Shown here piece after piece: positions 37,767 to 47,228 of a stretch of 64,000 nucleotides of DNA (its first letter is position 1; every line of letters begins with the position of its first letter). Below the pieces are notes generated by a model that saw only the letters and a list, made by a program, of their open reading frames with translations, had not been told where the DNA came from and made no database searches. The stretch lies in contig NZ_JAESDH010000014.1 in the NCBI RefSeq assembly GCF_019249295.1, forward strand, positions 62,001-126,000. Reading direction: 5' to 3'. The translations under genes and the position numbers were made by a program. Source of the DNA: Alteromonas antoniana (GTDB lineage: Bacteria > Pseudomonadota > Gammaproteobacteria > Enterobacterales > Alteromonadaceae).

Positions 37767-38711
37767 TTACAACGCCCCGGAATACACAAGAAGGCCATAG
37801 CCCGCTACGGTCACGGGCAGTGAAAACACTGTGGTTATTACAATGATACTTGCCGCCAGACGGGCATCCCCGCCAACGCCTTTCGTCATCACATAGCTGA
37901 CAGCCGCGGTGGGGGCGACACAAAGCAGATAGACCACACCTAACGCCATGTCCCGATACCCGAGCATATAACAAGTCAGTGTAATCACTAATGGGTAAAG
38001 TAAGCATTTACTAACTGTGCTAAATGCAATATTTCTGGCATTGCCACCCACCGCGCGAAACTCCAGCGAGGCTCCGGTGCACAATAATGCCAGCGGTAAT
38101 GTCAGTTGTGCAAAGTAATTACCGGTTTTCACCGCGAACTCTGGTAACGGAATTTGCCAGTAGGAGATGGGCATAGCCAGCAAAATAGAGATGATCAGCG
38201 GATTGGTGATCATTCCCAGCACGTGCTGCATGGGGGAGCGTTTCGCCGGTAGATAAAAGTTAAGCACAAAAACGGATAAGACGTTAAACAGCGGCGTCAC
38301 TACGCCAAGCACCACGGCAGCCAGTGCCAGCCCCTCAGTACCATAGAGGTTATCGCAGTAGGCCAGTCCGATGATGCCCATATTGGCACGAAAGCCACCC
38401 TGGACGACGACGCCGCGAGCGGCTTCAGGTTGCACAGTTTTATGCGCAACGAGTGTCAGTGCAATGAAAAACAACAGGGTGGAAAGCAGAGTTGCTGCAA
38501 GTAACTCAGGATTGGCGGTTAGGGAGAAATCTGCCTGACTGATAGACAGGAATAACAGGGCTGGCAACGCGACATTAAACACCAGCTTTGAACCGGATGT
38601 AACAAACGCTTCGTTGAGCAATCCCGCGCGAAACAGCAGGTAACCGGTTGCCAGCAGCACCAGTACCGGGCCGGTTACATTAACAGCGAAGAATAATGTT
38701 TCGGTATTCAT
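37767..38711 (-). CDS. AEC-family transporter (auxin efflux carrier/malonate-malate permease type)
   Basis: A 314-residue membrane transporter with about ten helices in two five-helix halves. Family signatures are FNVALPALLFLSISQ in the first half, GFRANMGIIGLAYCDNLYG in the middle (the N-R-G motif region), and PLALLCTGASLEFRAVG. AEC carriers move malate, malonate or other organic acids; substrate is undetermined. I start at ATG 38711 (MNTETLFF) because the upstream 23 residues lack conservation and TM character. Convergent with the porin, 23 bases apart. Confidence 0.82.
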   Translation of the reverse strand: MNTETLFFAVNVTGPVLVLLATGYLLFRAGLLNEAFVTSGSKLVFNVALPALLFLSISQADFSLTANPELLAATLLSTLLFFIALTLVAHKTVQPEAARGVVVQGGFRANMGIIGLAYCDNLYGTEGLALAAVVLGVVTPLFNVLSVFVLNFYLPAKRSPMQHVLGMITNPLIISILLAMPISYWQIPLPEFAVKTGNYFAQLTLPLALLCTGASLEFRAVGGNARNIAFSTVSKCLLYPLVITLTCYMLGYRDMALGVVYLLCVAPTAAVSYVMTKGVGGDARLAASIIVITTVFSLPVTVAGYGLLVYSGAL

Positions 38712-38908
38712 TGAAATCAGGTCAACACTCTCTAGCAACTGAAACTTCCGACACAGGTAGATAGCATCACGACATATCATCGGCTATGTGTGCCGTTTAA
38801 CGATAACTTACCGGAATAAGTGAACAATTTCTTCATTTGCGCGAATAAATTGAAAAGGGAAACGCGACATTGAAAATTTGTGTCGCGCCACTATCAGGGT
38901 GAAGAGAA

Positions 38909-39583
38909 ATGTTATCGCGTATAAATCTGAATCTGAAACATGTCATTTTGCTGGGAGTACTTTGTGGATTAGCGTGGCTGTTTATCGAGTTGGCCATTGT
39001 CATCAGTACCACAGAAACCGTGCAACTGGATCGGAGTATCTTACTGCTGCTGCGGGATCCCAACGATTTAAACAATCCACTCGGCCCTACCTGGCTGGAA
39101 GAAATGATGCGTGATGTTACTGCTTTGGGCAGCAACTGGATTTTGTTTTTTCTTGTTCTGGTGTCTGTAGTTTACCTGTTTTTGGTCAGGCAGCGCAGGC
39201 TGGCTGTCCTTCTTATTACGTCGATTGTCACTGGCTTTGTTGTGGCATTTTCACTTAAGCATGGCATAGACAGGCCCCGCCCCGACCTTGTTTCTCACGG
39301 CACAATGGTCTATACCGCTAGCTTTCCTTCCGCACACGCGATGATGTCGACATTGGTTTATTTTACGCTGGCAGCATTGCTGTCTCAGACACAGACCCGA
39401 CGATCAGTAAAATTGTTGTTATATATCTGTGCAGGCTTTCTGGCACTTTGGGTCGGCTCCAGCCGGGTATATCTTGGGGTACACTGGCCTTCAGACGTCG
39501 TTGCCGGATGGTGCGCGGGTGGATTCTGGGCACTATTGTTTTATTATCTGGCGAAGCGGTTGTCTATAAAAGAGAAGCTGTAG
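38909..39583 (+). CDS. PAP2-family membrane phosphatase
   Basis: A 224-residue, six-helix PAP2 protein. The three-part phosphatase signature is complete: KHGIDRPRP, SFPSAHAM and SRVYLGVHWPSDVVAG, containing the catalytic His pair and phosphate-binding Arg/Ser. Such enzymes dephosphorylate undecaprenyl pyrophosphate, phosphatidylglycerol phosphate or phosphatidic acid on the periplasmic face. GAAGAG precedes the ATG. Specific substrate unknown. Confidence 0.88.
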   Translation: MLSRINLNLKHVILLGVLCGLAWLFIELAIVISTTETVQLDRSILLLLRDPNDLNNPLGPTWLEEMMRDVTALGSNWILFFLVLVSVVYLFLVRQRRLAVLLITSIVTGFVVAFSLKHGIDRPRPDLVSHGTMVYTASFPSAHAMMSTLVYFTLAALLSQTQTRRSVKLLLYICAGFLALWVGSSRVYLGVHWPSDVVAGWCAGGFWALLFYYLAKRLSIKEKL

Positions 39584-39643
39584 CACAGTGATCATGTTGT
39601 GCTCCAATATAGAACAGTGAATGAACGTGATACCGGAGGAAAA

Positions 39644-40201
39644 ATGACTCTGTCCTGGGAGCAACAAACTGCGGCTTTGCTGGCAAACGATAAGCACAGA
39701 ATGGCGTGTTTACGCGTAGCGCGTTCACTGCAATTGCCTGACTGGTTTATCGGTGCCGGCTTCCTTCGTAATGCCATATGGGACGCCTGCCATCAGCACT
39801 CAGACCCAACGCCGCTAAATGATATAGATCTGGTTTATTTCGATAGCGCAGATAAAACACCCTCCCGGGACAGCGCGTTGGAAGCAAAGGCGCACCAATG
39901 CCTTCCTGTGGAGTGGGAAATCCGAAATCAGGCCAGAATGCATGAAAAGTATGGCAGCCCGCCCTATAAAAATACTGCGCATGCCATTGCGCACTGGGTT
40001 GAAGTACCAACCTGCGTTGGTGTCAGGCTCAATGACGATGAAACGCTGACCTTTACCGCACCTTTTGGGCTGGGAGAAAACTGGTCTTGTCAGGTGAGGA
40101 TGAATCCGGAAGTACCACGGCCGGAAGCGTACAAAAAACGTATTGAAAGCAAACGCTGGTCAAAGCGATGGCCTCGTTTGATATTTACGAGACCAGTGTA
40201 G
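39644..40201 (+). CDS. Nucleotidyltransferase-family protein (DUF925/NTP_transf_6)
   Basis: A 185-residue protein starting at ATG 39644 with GGAGGAAA directly upstream. It has the nucleotidyltransferase-fold marks GAGFLRNAIWD and NDIDLVYFD (the Asp pair), then WEIRNQARMHEKYG and a YKNTAHAIAHWVE segment typical of this family. Function is unknown; family members are sometimes linked to nucleotide transfer onto RNA or antibiotics without proof. The Lys/Arg-rich C-terminus (ESKRWSKRWPRL) suggests nucleic acid contact. Convergent with the next gene. Confidence 0.82.
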   Translation: MTLSWEQQTAALLANDKHRMACLRVARSLQLPDWFIGAGFLRNAIWDACHQHSDPTPLNDIDLVYFDSADKTPSRDSALEAKAHQCLPVEWEIRNQARMHEKYGSPPYKNTAHAIAHWVEVPTCVGVRLNDDETLTFTAPFGLGENWSCQVRMNPEVPRPEAYKKRIESKRWSKRWPRLIFTRPV

Positions 40202-40265
40202 AGGTTATCCGGGCAAAAGAATGTAGGGCCATATTGTTGCGACAGACGCATCAGCCGAGACAGAT

Positions 40266-40553
40266 TCAGGTTCTCACCACCTGCAAAAACCAGCCGACAA
40301 AAACCGATACCAGCAGACCGAAAAAAGATACCAGCGCCGTGATGTACATCAGATAACTGGTGAGGTCTGGTTCCTCTCCGGACTTTGGCGCGGTGAGCAT
40401 GCCAGAGGCCTGGAAAATATACAGCGCCGCAACGGACAATAGCAGGATAACCGCCGTTGACATTAGTGTGGCTTTCCAGAAAGTGCGTGGCGCATTCCAG
40501 TGAATGATGCCTGCCACTAAAACAGACAACCCGGTAAGTAAATATGGGACCAC
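40266..40553 (-). CDS. Small three-helix membrane protein
   Basis: A 95-residue protein with three hydrophobic segments (about 4-19, 29-51 and 68-92) and a short polar loop (APKSGEEPDLT). I recognise no family. Support is the TM pattern and in-frame composition. It stands alone, with 235 bases to the next gene. Confidence 0.55.
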   Translation of the reverse strand: MVPYLLTGLSVLVAGIIHWNAPRTFWKATLMSTAVILLLSVAALYIFQASGMLTAPKSGEEPDLTSYLMYITALVSFFGLLVSVFVGWFLQVVRT

Positions 40554-40788
40554 GACAACCTCGTTAGCGTTTACGGATAAATTCGAAACAATGCGGGGTA
40601 AGCTTTGCTTATGCTAGCCCGATTTCAAACCGCCATGTTACCGCAGTACGAAGGGGCTTTCAAAAAACGGTGGCTAAAAACCGCAGAACGGGGGCGTTGG
40701 CGAGCCTCATCTGCCCGCCGACTCAGGGTGGCTGTACCCCTGAAACGAAATGGCTCCCCCTGAAACAACGTCATGTATGACAGTTCGC

Positions 40789-41919
40789 TCATTTACCGGA
40801 TTGCAGTGTCATCAGAAATGCCTGCATTTTCTTAACGTGCCAGGTACGGCGGTTTTCTTTGGCCAGCTTAACCGCCTGTTGTTGTGAAGCAATTGCCTTA
40901 TCCAGTTTGTCTGCCTGCCGCTGCGCCCGGGCAAGGTTATACCAGCTGTATGCGTCGTCGGGAAAACGTGAGGCTACCTCGGTAAAAAAGCGCAGTGCAT
41001 CGTCAGTCTGGCCGTTATCCAGCAGCCAGTTTCCCCGGTTTTGCAGGCTGAGGAAGGGCGATACAGGAAAGCCGTACTTGTCCTCTGAAAGTGTTGCTAC
41101 GGCATCAATTATTGCGGCCACGCCTCGCTGACTTATTTCAGTATCGCCGGGCAGACCGTTATTTGCCTCGTCAAACACCCACTCCAGTCCGTCCAGCAGT
41201 GAGCGGACCGGAAAGCTCATAAAAGCGTGGCCTGAAAGGTCATAATATCGGGTGTTTAGTGGCTTAATGTCTGTCAGCAGCTCATGAAGTGTCTTAATAT
41301 CATCGATAGTATGCGCGGTCTTGACATGATCATCGGCACAGCTCAACAGTACATAGCGATAGGGGGGAATGTGATTAGCCTTGTCGGTGATATCTGACAT
41401 CACGTTATTGAAGTTATTTTGTACCTCCGGACAGCTGATAAAGTAAGCCTGAAAGGACTGCGGATGATTTACCAGCATTGACAGACCAATAGTGCCGTTA
41501 TCTCTGAAACCATTAAAAATCCGAAAGCCTGTCAGCGGGTACTTTTGTTCTATCGCCGGTAACAGACTGTCGGCGATAAAGTCAGCCAGTGGCGTTGCTT
41601 TCTGGTCCGGCGCGAACAGCATACCGCTGCGGTTTCCCGGTGCGGGTGTCACGATGATGGTTGACGGCCAGGGGGAATTGCCGTTGTGGCTTAACCAGAA
41701 TTGCAGCCCTTCAAGGTATCGTCCTGCAAGGGGATGATAGTCGAATAATAAGTTGTATCGGCGCTTAGCCTTAGCATCATAATTGTCAGGCAGATAAACG
41801 GTGAAGTGAAGCGGAGCATCTATACTGTCATGGTGAAGTGTCAGTGTGTCGGTTTTTGACTCGGCAAAAGTCGCGATACTCAGGAGCAGTGCTGACAACA
41901 ATACGGGCCAGATTTTCAT
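40789..41919 (-). CDS. Esterase-like alpha/beta protein with TPR tail, nucleophile apparently lost
   Basis: A 376-residue secreted protein (signal peptide MKIWPVLLSALLLSIATFAES). Residues about 25-250 follow the putative-esterase (PF00756, Fes/EstD-like) pattern: DAPLHFTVYLPDNYDAKAKR, YNLLFDYHP, and ending LSGHAFMSFP. Where active relatives have GHSxGG, this protein has NGFRDNG, so the nucleophile Ser is replaced by Arg. The C-terminal part (about 285-376) has TPR repeats (DALRFFTEVASRFPDDAYSW). Probably a binding or scaffold protein rather than an active esterase; another Ser nearby (IGLSML) cannot be excluded. Confidence 0.72.
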   Translation of the reverse strand: MKIWPVLLSALLLSIATFAESKTDTLTLHHDSIDAPLHFTVYLPDNYDAKAKRRYNLLFDYHPLAGRYLEGLQFWLSHNGNSPWPSTIIVTPAPGNRSGMLFAPDQKATPLADFIADSLLPAIEQKYPLTGFRIFNGFRDNGTIGLSMLVNHPQSFQAYFISCPEVQNNFNNVMSDITDKANHIPPYRYVLLSCADDHVKTAHTIDDIKTLHELLTDIKPLNTRYYDLSGHAFMSFPVRSLLDGLEWVFDEANNGLPGDTEISQRGVAAIIDAVATLSEDKYGFPVSPFLSLQNRGNWLLDNGQTDDALRFFTEVASRFPDDAYSWYNLARAQRQADKLDKAIASQQQAVKLAKENRRTWHVKKMQAFLMTLQSGK

Positions 41920-42029
41920 GGCATTCCCTGCTATTTTTTTATCAGATTAACAAACTGTTAAAAGATTTTCATTAGCGATGGTGATAGAATCGCCGACCGT
42001 TTTTTAACCATCAACAGAATTGGAAATAC

Positions 42030-43595
42030 ATGTTTGACATCATTACCAATCGCGACAGCAATGTAAAAAATGACGTGCTGTCGGGAATTACCGTTGCGCT
42101 CGCGTTAGTGCCTGAGGCGGTAGCGTTTGCTTTCGTGGCGGGCGTAGAACCCATGATTGGCCTGTATGCGGCATTTATCATGGGGTTGATTACCTCTGCT
42201 ATCGGTGGTCGGCCGGGAATGATTTCCGGCGCGACGGGCGCGATGGCTGTCGTTATGGTAGCGCTGGTTGCTGAACACGGCGTGCAGTATCTGTTTGCTG
42301 CGGTATTACTCGCCGGGGTGCTGCAGATTCTGTGTGGCATATTCCGGCTGGGTAAGTTTATCCGGCTGGTTCCCTATCCGGTAATGCTAGGATTTGTAAA
42401 TGGCCTTGCTATCGTTATTTTTCTTGCGCAGTTAGGTCAGTTTAAAGTGGTAAACGCCATGGGGGAACTGCAGTGGATGCAAGGCACCATGCTCTACTGG
42501 ATGCTGGGGCTGGTTGCCATGACGATGGCGATAATCTATCTGCTACCCAAGCTGACAACAGCGGTTCCTGCCTCATTGGTGGCCATAGTAAGCGTGACCT
42601 TACTGGTACATGGTCTGGATCTGGAAGCGCGCACCGTCATCGACTTTGTGAGAGACCTGTTGCCAGCGGATCAGAAAGATACCGCTACACTGGCTGGCGA
42701 GCTGCCTGGCTTTGCGATCCCTATGGTGCCGTTCACCTGGGAGACCTTCATGATTATCCTGCCTACTGCGGTGATTCTGTGTTTGGTAGGTTTGATTGAA
42801 TCCCTGCTGACGTTGACGCTGATTGACGAGATGACAGATACCCGCGGTCGCGGGAATAAAGAATGTATTGGTCAGGGCGTGGCAAATACTGTAAACGGCT
42901 TCTTCGGAGGTATGGGGGGGTGTGCCATGATTGGGCAGAGCATGATTAACATCAATTCCGGTGGTCGTGGACGCTTGTCTGGGATCACGGCGGCACTGGT
43001 GTTACTCGGCTTTATTCTGTTTGCGGCACCGCTGATTGAGATGATCCCTCTGGCGGCGCTGGTGGGCGTGATGTTCGTAGTGGTCATTGCGACCTTCGAA
43101 TGGGCGTCATTCCGCATCGTGCGTGGTGTAAATAAAGAAGATGCATTTGTGCTGTTTTTGGTTACGGCGGTTACCGTAATTGCCGACCTGGCGATAGCGG
43201 TTGTGGTTGGTGTGATTGTCTCGGCACTGGTATTTGCCTGGAAACATGCACGTCATATTGAAGTGAAAAGCCACATTGATAGCGACGGCTGGAAAGTCTA
43301 CGACCTTGAAGGTCCGTTGTTCTTCGGTTCAGTGACGCATTTCAAGGATCTTTTCGATATCGCAAACGATCCTGAAGATGTCGTTATCGATTTCCAGAAT
43401 TCACGTATCTGGGATTCATCCGGCATTGATGCCTTGGATACACTGGCTGACAAATATGAAGAGCAGGGTAAGAAGCTGCATATACGCCACATCAGCTCGG
43501 AGTGTCGCGGGTTGCTGCGTAAAGCAGGCAAGTTCGTTGAAATGAACGTTAATGAAGATCCGCGCTATCGGGTTGCTACCGACGAACTGGCATAA
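42030..43595 (+). CDS. SulP-family anion transporter with STAS domain
   Basis: A 521-residue SLC26/SulP transporter. Membrane domain of about 14 helices includes [50 protein letters not shown] and [23 protein letters not shown], all SulP signatures. A cytoplasmic STAS domain (about 410-515) has [20 protein letters not shown]. Members carry sulfate, bicarbonate or other anions in symport with Na+ or H+; substrate is not evident, and bicarbonate is plausible in a marine cell. Single gene ending at a strong terminator. Confidence 0.9.
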   Translation: MFDIITNRDSNVKNDVLSGITVALALVPEAVAFAFVAGVEPMIGLYAAFIMGLITSAIGGRPGMISGATGAMAVVMVALVAEHGVQYLFAAVLLAGVLQILCGIFRLGKFIRLVPYPVMLGFVNGLAIVIFLAQLGQFKVVNAMGELQWMQGTMLYWMLGLVAMTMAIIYLLPKLTTAVPASLVAIVSVTLLVHGLDLEARTVIDFVRDLLPADQKDTATLAGELPGFAIPMVPFTWETFMIILPTAVILCLVGLIESLLTLTLIDEMTDTRGRGNKECIGQGVANTVNGFFGGMGGCAMIGQSMININSGGRGRLSGITAALVLLGFILFAAPLIEMIPLAALVGVMFVVVIATFEWASFRIVRGVNKEDAFVLFLVTAVTVIADLAIAVVVGVIVSALVFAWKHARHIEVKSHIDSDGWKVYDLEGPLFFGSVTHFKDLFDIANDPEDVVIDFQNSRIWDSSGIDALDTLADKYEEQGKKLHIRHISSECRGLLRKAGKFVEMNVNEDPRYRVATDELA

Positions 43596-43699
43596 GGTCC
43601 GAAGAAAATGCGACTAAGTCTGTAATCCTCCGCGGGCCCTGAAGCTGGCAATTGCCAGATAGGGTTCGCAGGGAAGGGTAGTCGTCTTTGCCGAAAACG

Positions 43700-43733
43700 A
43701 AAGCCCGGATAGCCAATGCATCCGGGCTTTTTT
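43700..43733 (+). terminator. Rho-independent terminator after the SulP gene
   Basis: Perfect 11-bp stem AAAGCCCGGAT / ATCCGGGCTTT with a 9-base loop, followed by a T-run. Confidence 0.92.
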
Positions 43734-43806
43734 GTGCCTGACAGGCAGCCATTGCGTGCGTTACACTTCAGTAAATCCGCAATGTTTAGTATTGATTATC
43801 TTTTTT

Positions 43807-44796
43807 ATGTCGCACCCGTTCAGCAACTACATCAAAATTATTGGCAAGGGCAAGAAAGGCAGCCGCAGCCTGACCGAGCAGGAAGCGTTTGATGCTATGG
43901 GAATGCTGTTGCGCGACGAGGTAACGGCTGAGCAGCGTGGTGCATTTCTGATGCTGCTGCGCACGCAGGAAGAGACCCCGGCAGAAGTGACGGGCTTTTT
44001 GCGGGCCTGCCGCTCGCTGATTCGTGATGATTTCCAAAATCTGAACGTGAATGTGGATATCGGTTGCTACGCGGGCAAGCGCAGACAACTGCCTTGGTAT
44101 CTGCTCGCAGTCGCGCTGCTGGCGAAATCCGCTGGCCCTGTACTGCTGCATGGTGCCCATGAGCCAGGCTCGGGCAGGCTTTATGCCAGCAAGGTGCTGC
44201 CAGCGTTAGGGTTGCCGCTCGCTGGCAGCGCAACTGAAGCAAAAACGCATATAGCCCGGCACCAGGCGGCATACCTTGATCTGGGCGAACTTCTTGCACC
44301 GCTGAATGAATTGATAAAATTGCGTGAGTGGTTTGGTCTGCGATCCTGCGCCAATACGCTGGCGCGGTTGTTAAACCCCTCTCTTGCGCCCTTTGCCGTG
44401 CAAGGGGTGTATCACATGCATCTGGATTACAAGCATTGCCGGGTTAATGAGGCCTTTCCTGAGTATGATTCACTCTGTTTTCGTGGGGATGGCGGCGATC
44501 CGGAAGTCAATGCGGAGCGGCCCACAGACTTGCTGATAACGCGACGCGGCCACACCGAGCTGGTGCCGTTTCCGGAGTCATCATCGCGGTGGGCACTCAA
44601 AGACAAAGCGATGGACGTGCAAACTCTGTTAGCGGTATGGCGCGGTGAATCGACTCATGCTTATGGCAATCAGGCGATCCTGGCAACTCTCGCAAGCCTG
44701 TTAGTTTTCACTCAGTCTTTACCGGTAGAGACTGCCATGAGTCAGGCGAAAGCCATGTGGGAGAAGCGCGATACCAGTACGTTGCCTTTTCTCTGA
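43807..44796 (+). CDS. ybiB: YbiB (TrpD2-type phosphoribosyltransferase-like DNA-binding protein)
   Basis: A 329-residue homologue of anthranilate phosphoribosyltransferase of the YbiB/TrpD2 branch. The start is ATG 43807 (MSHPFSNYIKIIGKGKKGSR); the N-terminal helical domain has LTEQEAFDAMGMLLRDEVT and the GAFLMLLRTQEETPAEVTGF motif, and the C-terminal alpha/beta domain has GPVLLHGAHEPGSGR and RSCANTLARLLNP. The E. coli protein binds nucleic acids without known catalysis and is LexA-regulated; I see no LexA box here. The upstream in-frame extension crosses the SulP terminator and is rejected. Confidence 0.85.
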   Translation: MSHPFSNYIKIIGKGKKGSRSLTEQEAFDAMGMLLRDEVTAEQRGAFLMLLRTQEETPAEVTGFLRACRSLIRDDFQNLNVNVDIGCYAGKRRQLPWYLLAVALLAKSAGPVLLHGAHEPGSGRLYASKVLPALGLPLAGSATEAKTHIARHQAAYLDLGELLAPLNELIKLREWFGLRSCANTLARLLNPSLAPFAVQGVYHMHLDYKHCRVNEAFPEYDSLCFRGDGGDPEVNAERPTDLLITRRGHTELVPFPESSSRWALKDKAMDVQTLLAVWRGESTHAYGNQAILATLASLLVFTQSLPVETAMSQAKAMWEKRDTSTLPFL

Positions 44797-45032
44797 AGGT
44801 CGTTATTGGTCCACTCTACGTAACATTGAAACCCGAATAAGGCATTCACCCGCGCGCTAAAAAAATGTAATTAAATAGCATTTTGTAAATCGCTCCTTTG
44901 CCCCTATACTCGCACGTCACCTCCTCATAACGCGTTTCGTTATATCAAACAGAAACAGCACTACATTCATAGCGCTACACTGTTGTTTTTCCATATAGCG
45001 GTGTTAATCACTGACTTTTTCAAGGATACGAT

Positions 45033-45515
45033 GTGAGTTACCCTCAATTGCCCCATGAAGTTGCCAGGCTTCAGTCATTAATTGATTTACAGATCCTGGA
45101 CACGCCCCCTGAAGCTCGCTTTGATGCGATTACCAGTGCGGCACAGGATTACTTTAACAGTAAATCTGCACTGATTTCGCTGGTGGCCGAAGACCGACAG
45201 TGGTTTAAATCTAAGCAAGGCCTGGACGTAAACGAAACGCCCCGGAATATTTCATTCTGCACTTATGCTATTGCTGAAGAGGCTTATTTATTGGTACCTG
45301 ACGCGTTGCAGGATGATCGGTTTGCCAACAATCCGCTGGTAAAAGGTGAGCCCTATATCAGGGCTTACGCAGGCGTTATTTTGCGTTCGCCAGAGGGGTA
45401 TGAAATTGGCACTTTATGTGTCTTGTTCGCCAGTGCCAGAACCTTTAGCAAAGAAGATATCTCCATGCTTCAGCATTTAGGAAAACTGGCCGAACGCGAG
45501 TTCCACGAGGAGTAA
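45033..45515 (+). CDS. Stand-alone GAF-domain protein
   Basis: A 160-residue protein made of one GAF domain: RLQSLIDLQILDTPPEARFDAIT, ALISLVAEDRQWFKSKQGL, SFCTYAIAEE, DDRFANNPLV and RAYAGVILRSPEGYEIGTLCVL. This subtype often sits N-terminal to GGDEF or kinase domains, but here it is alone. Ligand is unknown. GTG start at 45033 preceded by AAGGA (45022-45026); the overlapping ATG at 45031 meets an immediate TGA. A 236-base AT-rich region upstream carries its promoter. Confidence 0.8.
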   Translation: MSYPQLPHEVARLQSLIDLQILDTPPEARFDAITSAAQDYFNSKSALISLVAEDRQWFKSKQGLDVNETPRNISFCTYAIAEEAYLLVPDALQDDRFANNPLVKGEPYIRAYAGVILRSPEGYEIGTLCVLFASARTFSKEDISMLQHLGKLAEREFHEE

Positions 45516-45547
45516 TTTAGGTGGGGGCCGATGGATGCGGCCCAGGC

Positions 45548-46141
45548 TTATGCGTCTTTAAGGTACCCTCGCGCCACGGCGATGTCTGCCTGTTCAATGA
45601 CATAGTCCCAAAGTGCCGGGGCACTTTGTTCAAGAAAGGCATTCCGTTTCAAAATCTGGCTGCGGGCAATGCCGTTTCTGGCCCAGCTACCTCCACCGGC
45701 TTTCATGTTCTGAAATACCGGTAATATCCTGTCCATGGCTTTAGCAAACTGCGCATCTGGCGTTTCCGCATCCTCGAACTCCTGCCAAAGTAAACGAAGC
45801 TCGGTGTTCAGCGGTGTTGGCAACAGCCCGAATATACGGTCGGCTGCCGCCTGCTCCTTGACTTCCTGTTCTTCGTGATGAGCGTCACTGGCAAACGCAA
45901 ACATATCGCCGGCATCAATTTCTACCAGATCATGGATGAGGATCATCTGCACCACGCGGGCAAGATTGACGTCACTTCCCGCATACCGGGACAAGCTGAC
46001 AGCCATGAGCGCTACATGCCAGCTGTGTTCAGCTGAGTTTTCCTGACGATCACCGTCTTCAGGTATACGGACCTGACGCTTTACCGCTTTAAGTTTGTCC
46101 AGTTCCCGAATGAAGTCGCTGATTGCTGAGAGGTCGGTCAT
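45548..46141 (-). CDS. HD-domain phosphohydrolase (HDDC2/YfbR-like)
   Basis: A 197-residue HD-domain protein with AEHSWHVALMAVSLS (first metal His), ILIHDLVEIDAGD (the HD doublet followed by E and D) and a distal Asp in DRILPVF. This pattern matches the HDDC2/5'-deoxynucleotidase YfbR group that dephosphorylates nucleoside monophosphates in a metal-dependent way. Separated from upstream dsbA by a terminator, so it should have its own promoter within the 60-base gap. Confidence 0.82.
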   Translation of the reverse strand: MTDLSAISDFIRELDKLKAVKRQVRIPEDGDRQENSAEHSWHVALMAVSLSRYAGSDVNLARVVQMILIHDLVEIDAGDMFAFASDAHHEEQEVKEQAAADRIFGLLPTPLNTELRLLWQEFEDAETPDAQFAKAMDRILPVFQNMKAGGGSWARNGIARSQILKRNAFLEQSAPALWDYVIEQADIAVARGYLKDA

Positions 46142-46155
46142 AGATTACTTCTCCG

Positions 46156-46181
46156 AAAAAAAACGCGCCATACCGGCGCGT
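46156..46181 (-). terminator. Rho-independent terminator of dsbA
   Basis: ACGCGCC / GGCGCGT with a 5-base loop (46163-46181), followed on the minus strand by a T-run of seven or more. It begins 24 bases after the dsbA stop. Confidence 0.85.
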
Positions 46182-46204
46182 CTTTTATTTCCTGTGAATT
46201 GCGG

Positions 46205-46837
46205 TTAGTCCTTTGCAGACAACCACACAATAAGGTCGACGATGTCGTCCATGGTCATATCAGAGGTGAATGTCGGCTGATATTTGCCATTAACAATAAA
46301 GCTTGGCACGCCACTGAGGTACTCGCGGTACTGCTCAATTTGCTTATTGTTCTTTTGCAGCATGCTGTTCACGCCAAAGCTGTTTGCCAGTTTGTCAAAT
46401 TCAGCAGCGTCTACACCGTTAACAATAAAGATATTACGCAAGTCTTTCAGGCCAGTAACAGAGGCACGTTGCTCATGAATGTAGTTGAAGATTGCCGCGT
46501 TCATGGCATCTTCCTGTTTGATCGCGCGGGCAATCATCATGGCACGTGTCGCTTCATCCTGCACTTCTGTGCTGGCAAAGCGCATGAAATTCGCGTGTAC
46601 TTTGGTCAGTTTAACGTCATCGCCTGCTTTCTCTTTCATCTGCTTTACCAGCGGTTCAAAGCGATAGCAGTGAGGGCACCAGTAAGAAAAGAATTCTTTA
46701 ATTTCGGGCTTTGCCGTAGCTGGCTCATCAAGCACGATATAATGCGTACCTTCTTTCCAGCGCGCTCCCTGTTCCTGAGCACAAGCCTGAAGTGGCAGCA
46801 TCAGCGCCATCAGAATAAATAATGCAAATTTTTTCAT
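46205..46837 (-). CDS. dsbA: Thiol:disulfide interchange protein DsbA
   Basis: A 210-residue periplasmic oxidase that introduces disulfides into exported proteins. Signal peptide MKKFALFILMALMLPLQACA ends at an Ala-x-Ala-like site; a lipobox reading (LQAC) is possible but weaker. The thioredoxin-fold active site is FFSYWCPHCYRFE, the CPHC of DsbA, with the cis-Pro segment GVPSFIVNGKY. Start chosen at ATG 46837, which gives the signal peptide directly; the longer frame adds 15 non-conserved residues. It may help fold Cys-containing exported proteins such as the 53.8-kb nuclease. Confidence 0.93.
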   Translation of the reverse strand: MKKFALFILMALMLPLQACAQEQGARWKEGTHYIVLDEPATAKPEIKEFFSYWCPHCYRFEPLVKQMKEKAGDDVKLTKVHANFMRFASTEVQDEATRAMMIARAIKQEDAMNAAIFNYIHEQRASVTGLKDLRNIFIVNGVDAAEFDKLANSFGVNSMLQKNNKQIEQYREYLSGVPSFIVNGKYQPTFTSDMTMDDIVDLIVWLSAKD

Positions 46838-47228
46838 TTTATTTTCCTTGGGGTAATGCCTAACAGCCGAAGAGAGTATCACAAGGGTTTTGACTCGCCT
46901 AGGGTAGACTTATTCGCATCTGCCCTGATTCGGTTGCAACGTATCCACAATGTATTGTTTAGTTTTCGCTTTTCGCATTGCCAGCTGAATATAACCGCTT
47001 GCCCGGTTGAGCGGGGCAGTAATCCTGCTAGCGTAATCCGGCTGTTAAAATCGGCGTATGGGCCTATCGTACGGATATTGAAACGCAATTCGATAAAAAG
47101 TGCCCGAAAACACGACAGGATTAACAAAATTTCAGTCGAGAATAGTATGGGTGAAAAGCCGGGTTTATATGAGAATATAACCCCGGCATGCGTTGGCAGC
47201 TATCCCGCTTGAGTTGCTGGCAGGGACA
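46838..47228. other. Gap between dsbA and btuB holding the btuB terminator
   Basis: About 390 bases with no supportable gene. The dsbA promoter must lie in its left part. The only other visible element is the btuB terminator at 47154-47187. Confidence 0.4.
47154..47187 (-). terminator. Rho-independent terminator of btuB
   Basis: 13-bp stem with one G-T pair (GCCGGGTTTATAT / ATATAACCCCGGC on the plus strand, 4-base loop), followed on the minus strand by TTTTC. About 40 bases beyond the btuB stop. Confidence 0.8.

Noticed and set aside
43732..43806. N-terminal extension of YbiB
   Set aside because: It begins at the end of the SulP terminator and is not conserved; ATG 43807 gives the family N-terminus.
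46856..47212. 118-residue open frame on the plus strand between dsbA and btuB
   Set aside because: It runs through the dsbA promoter region and the btuB terminator hairpin and has no protein-like pattern.
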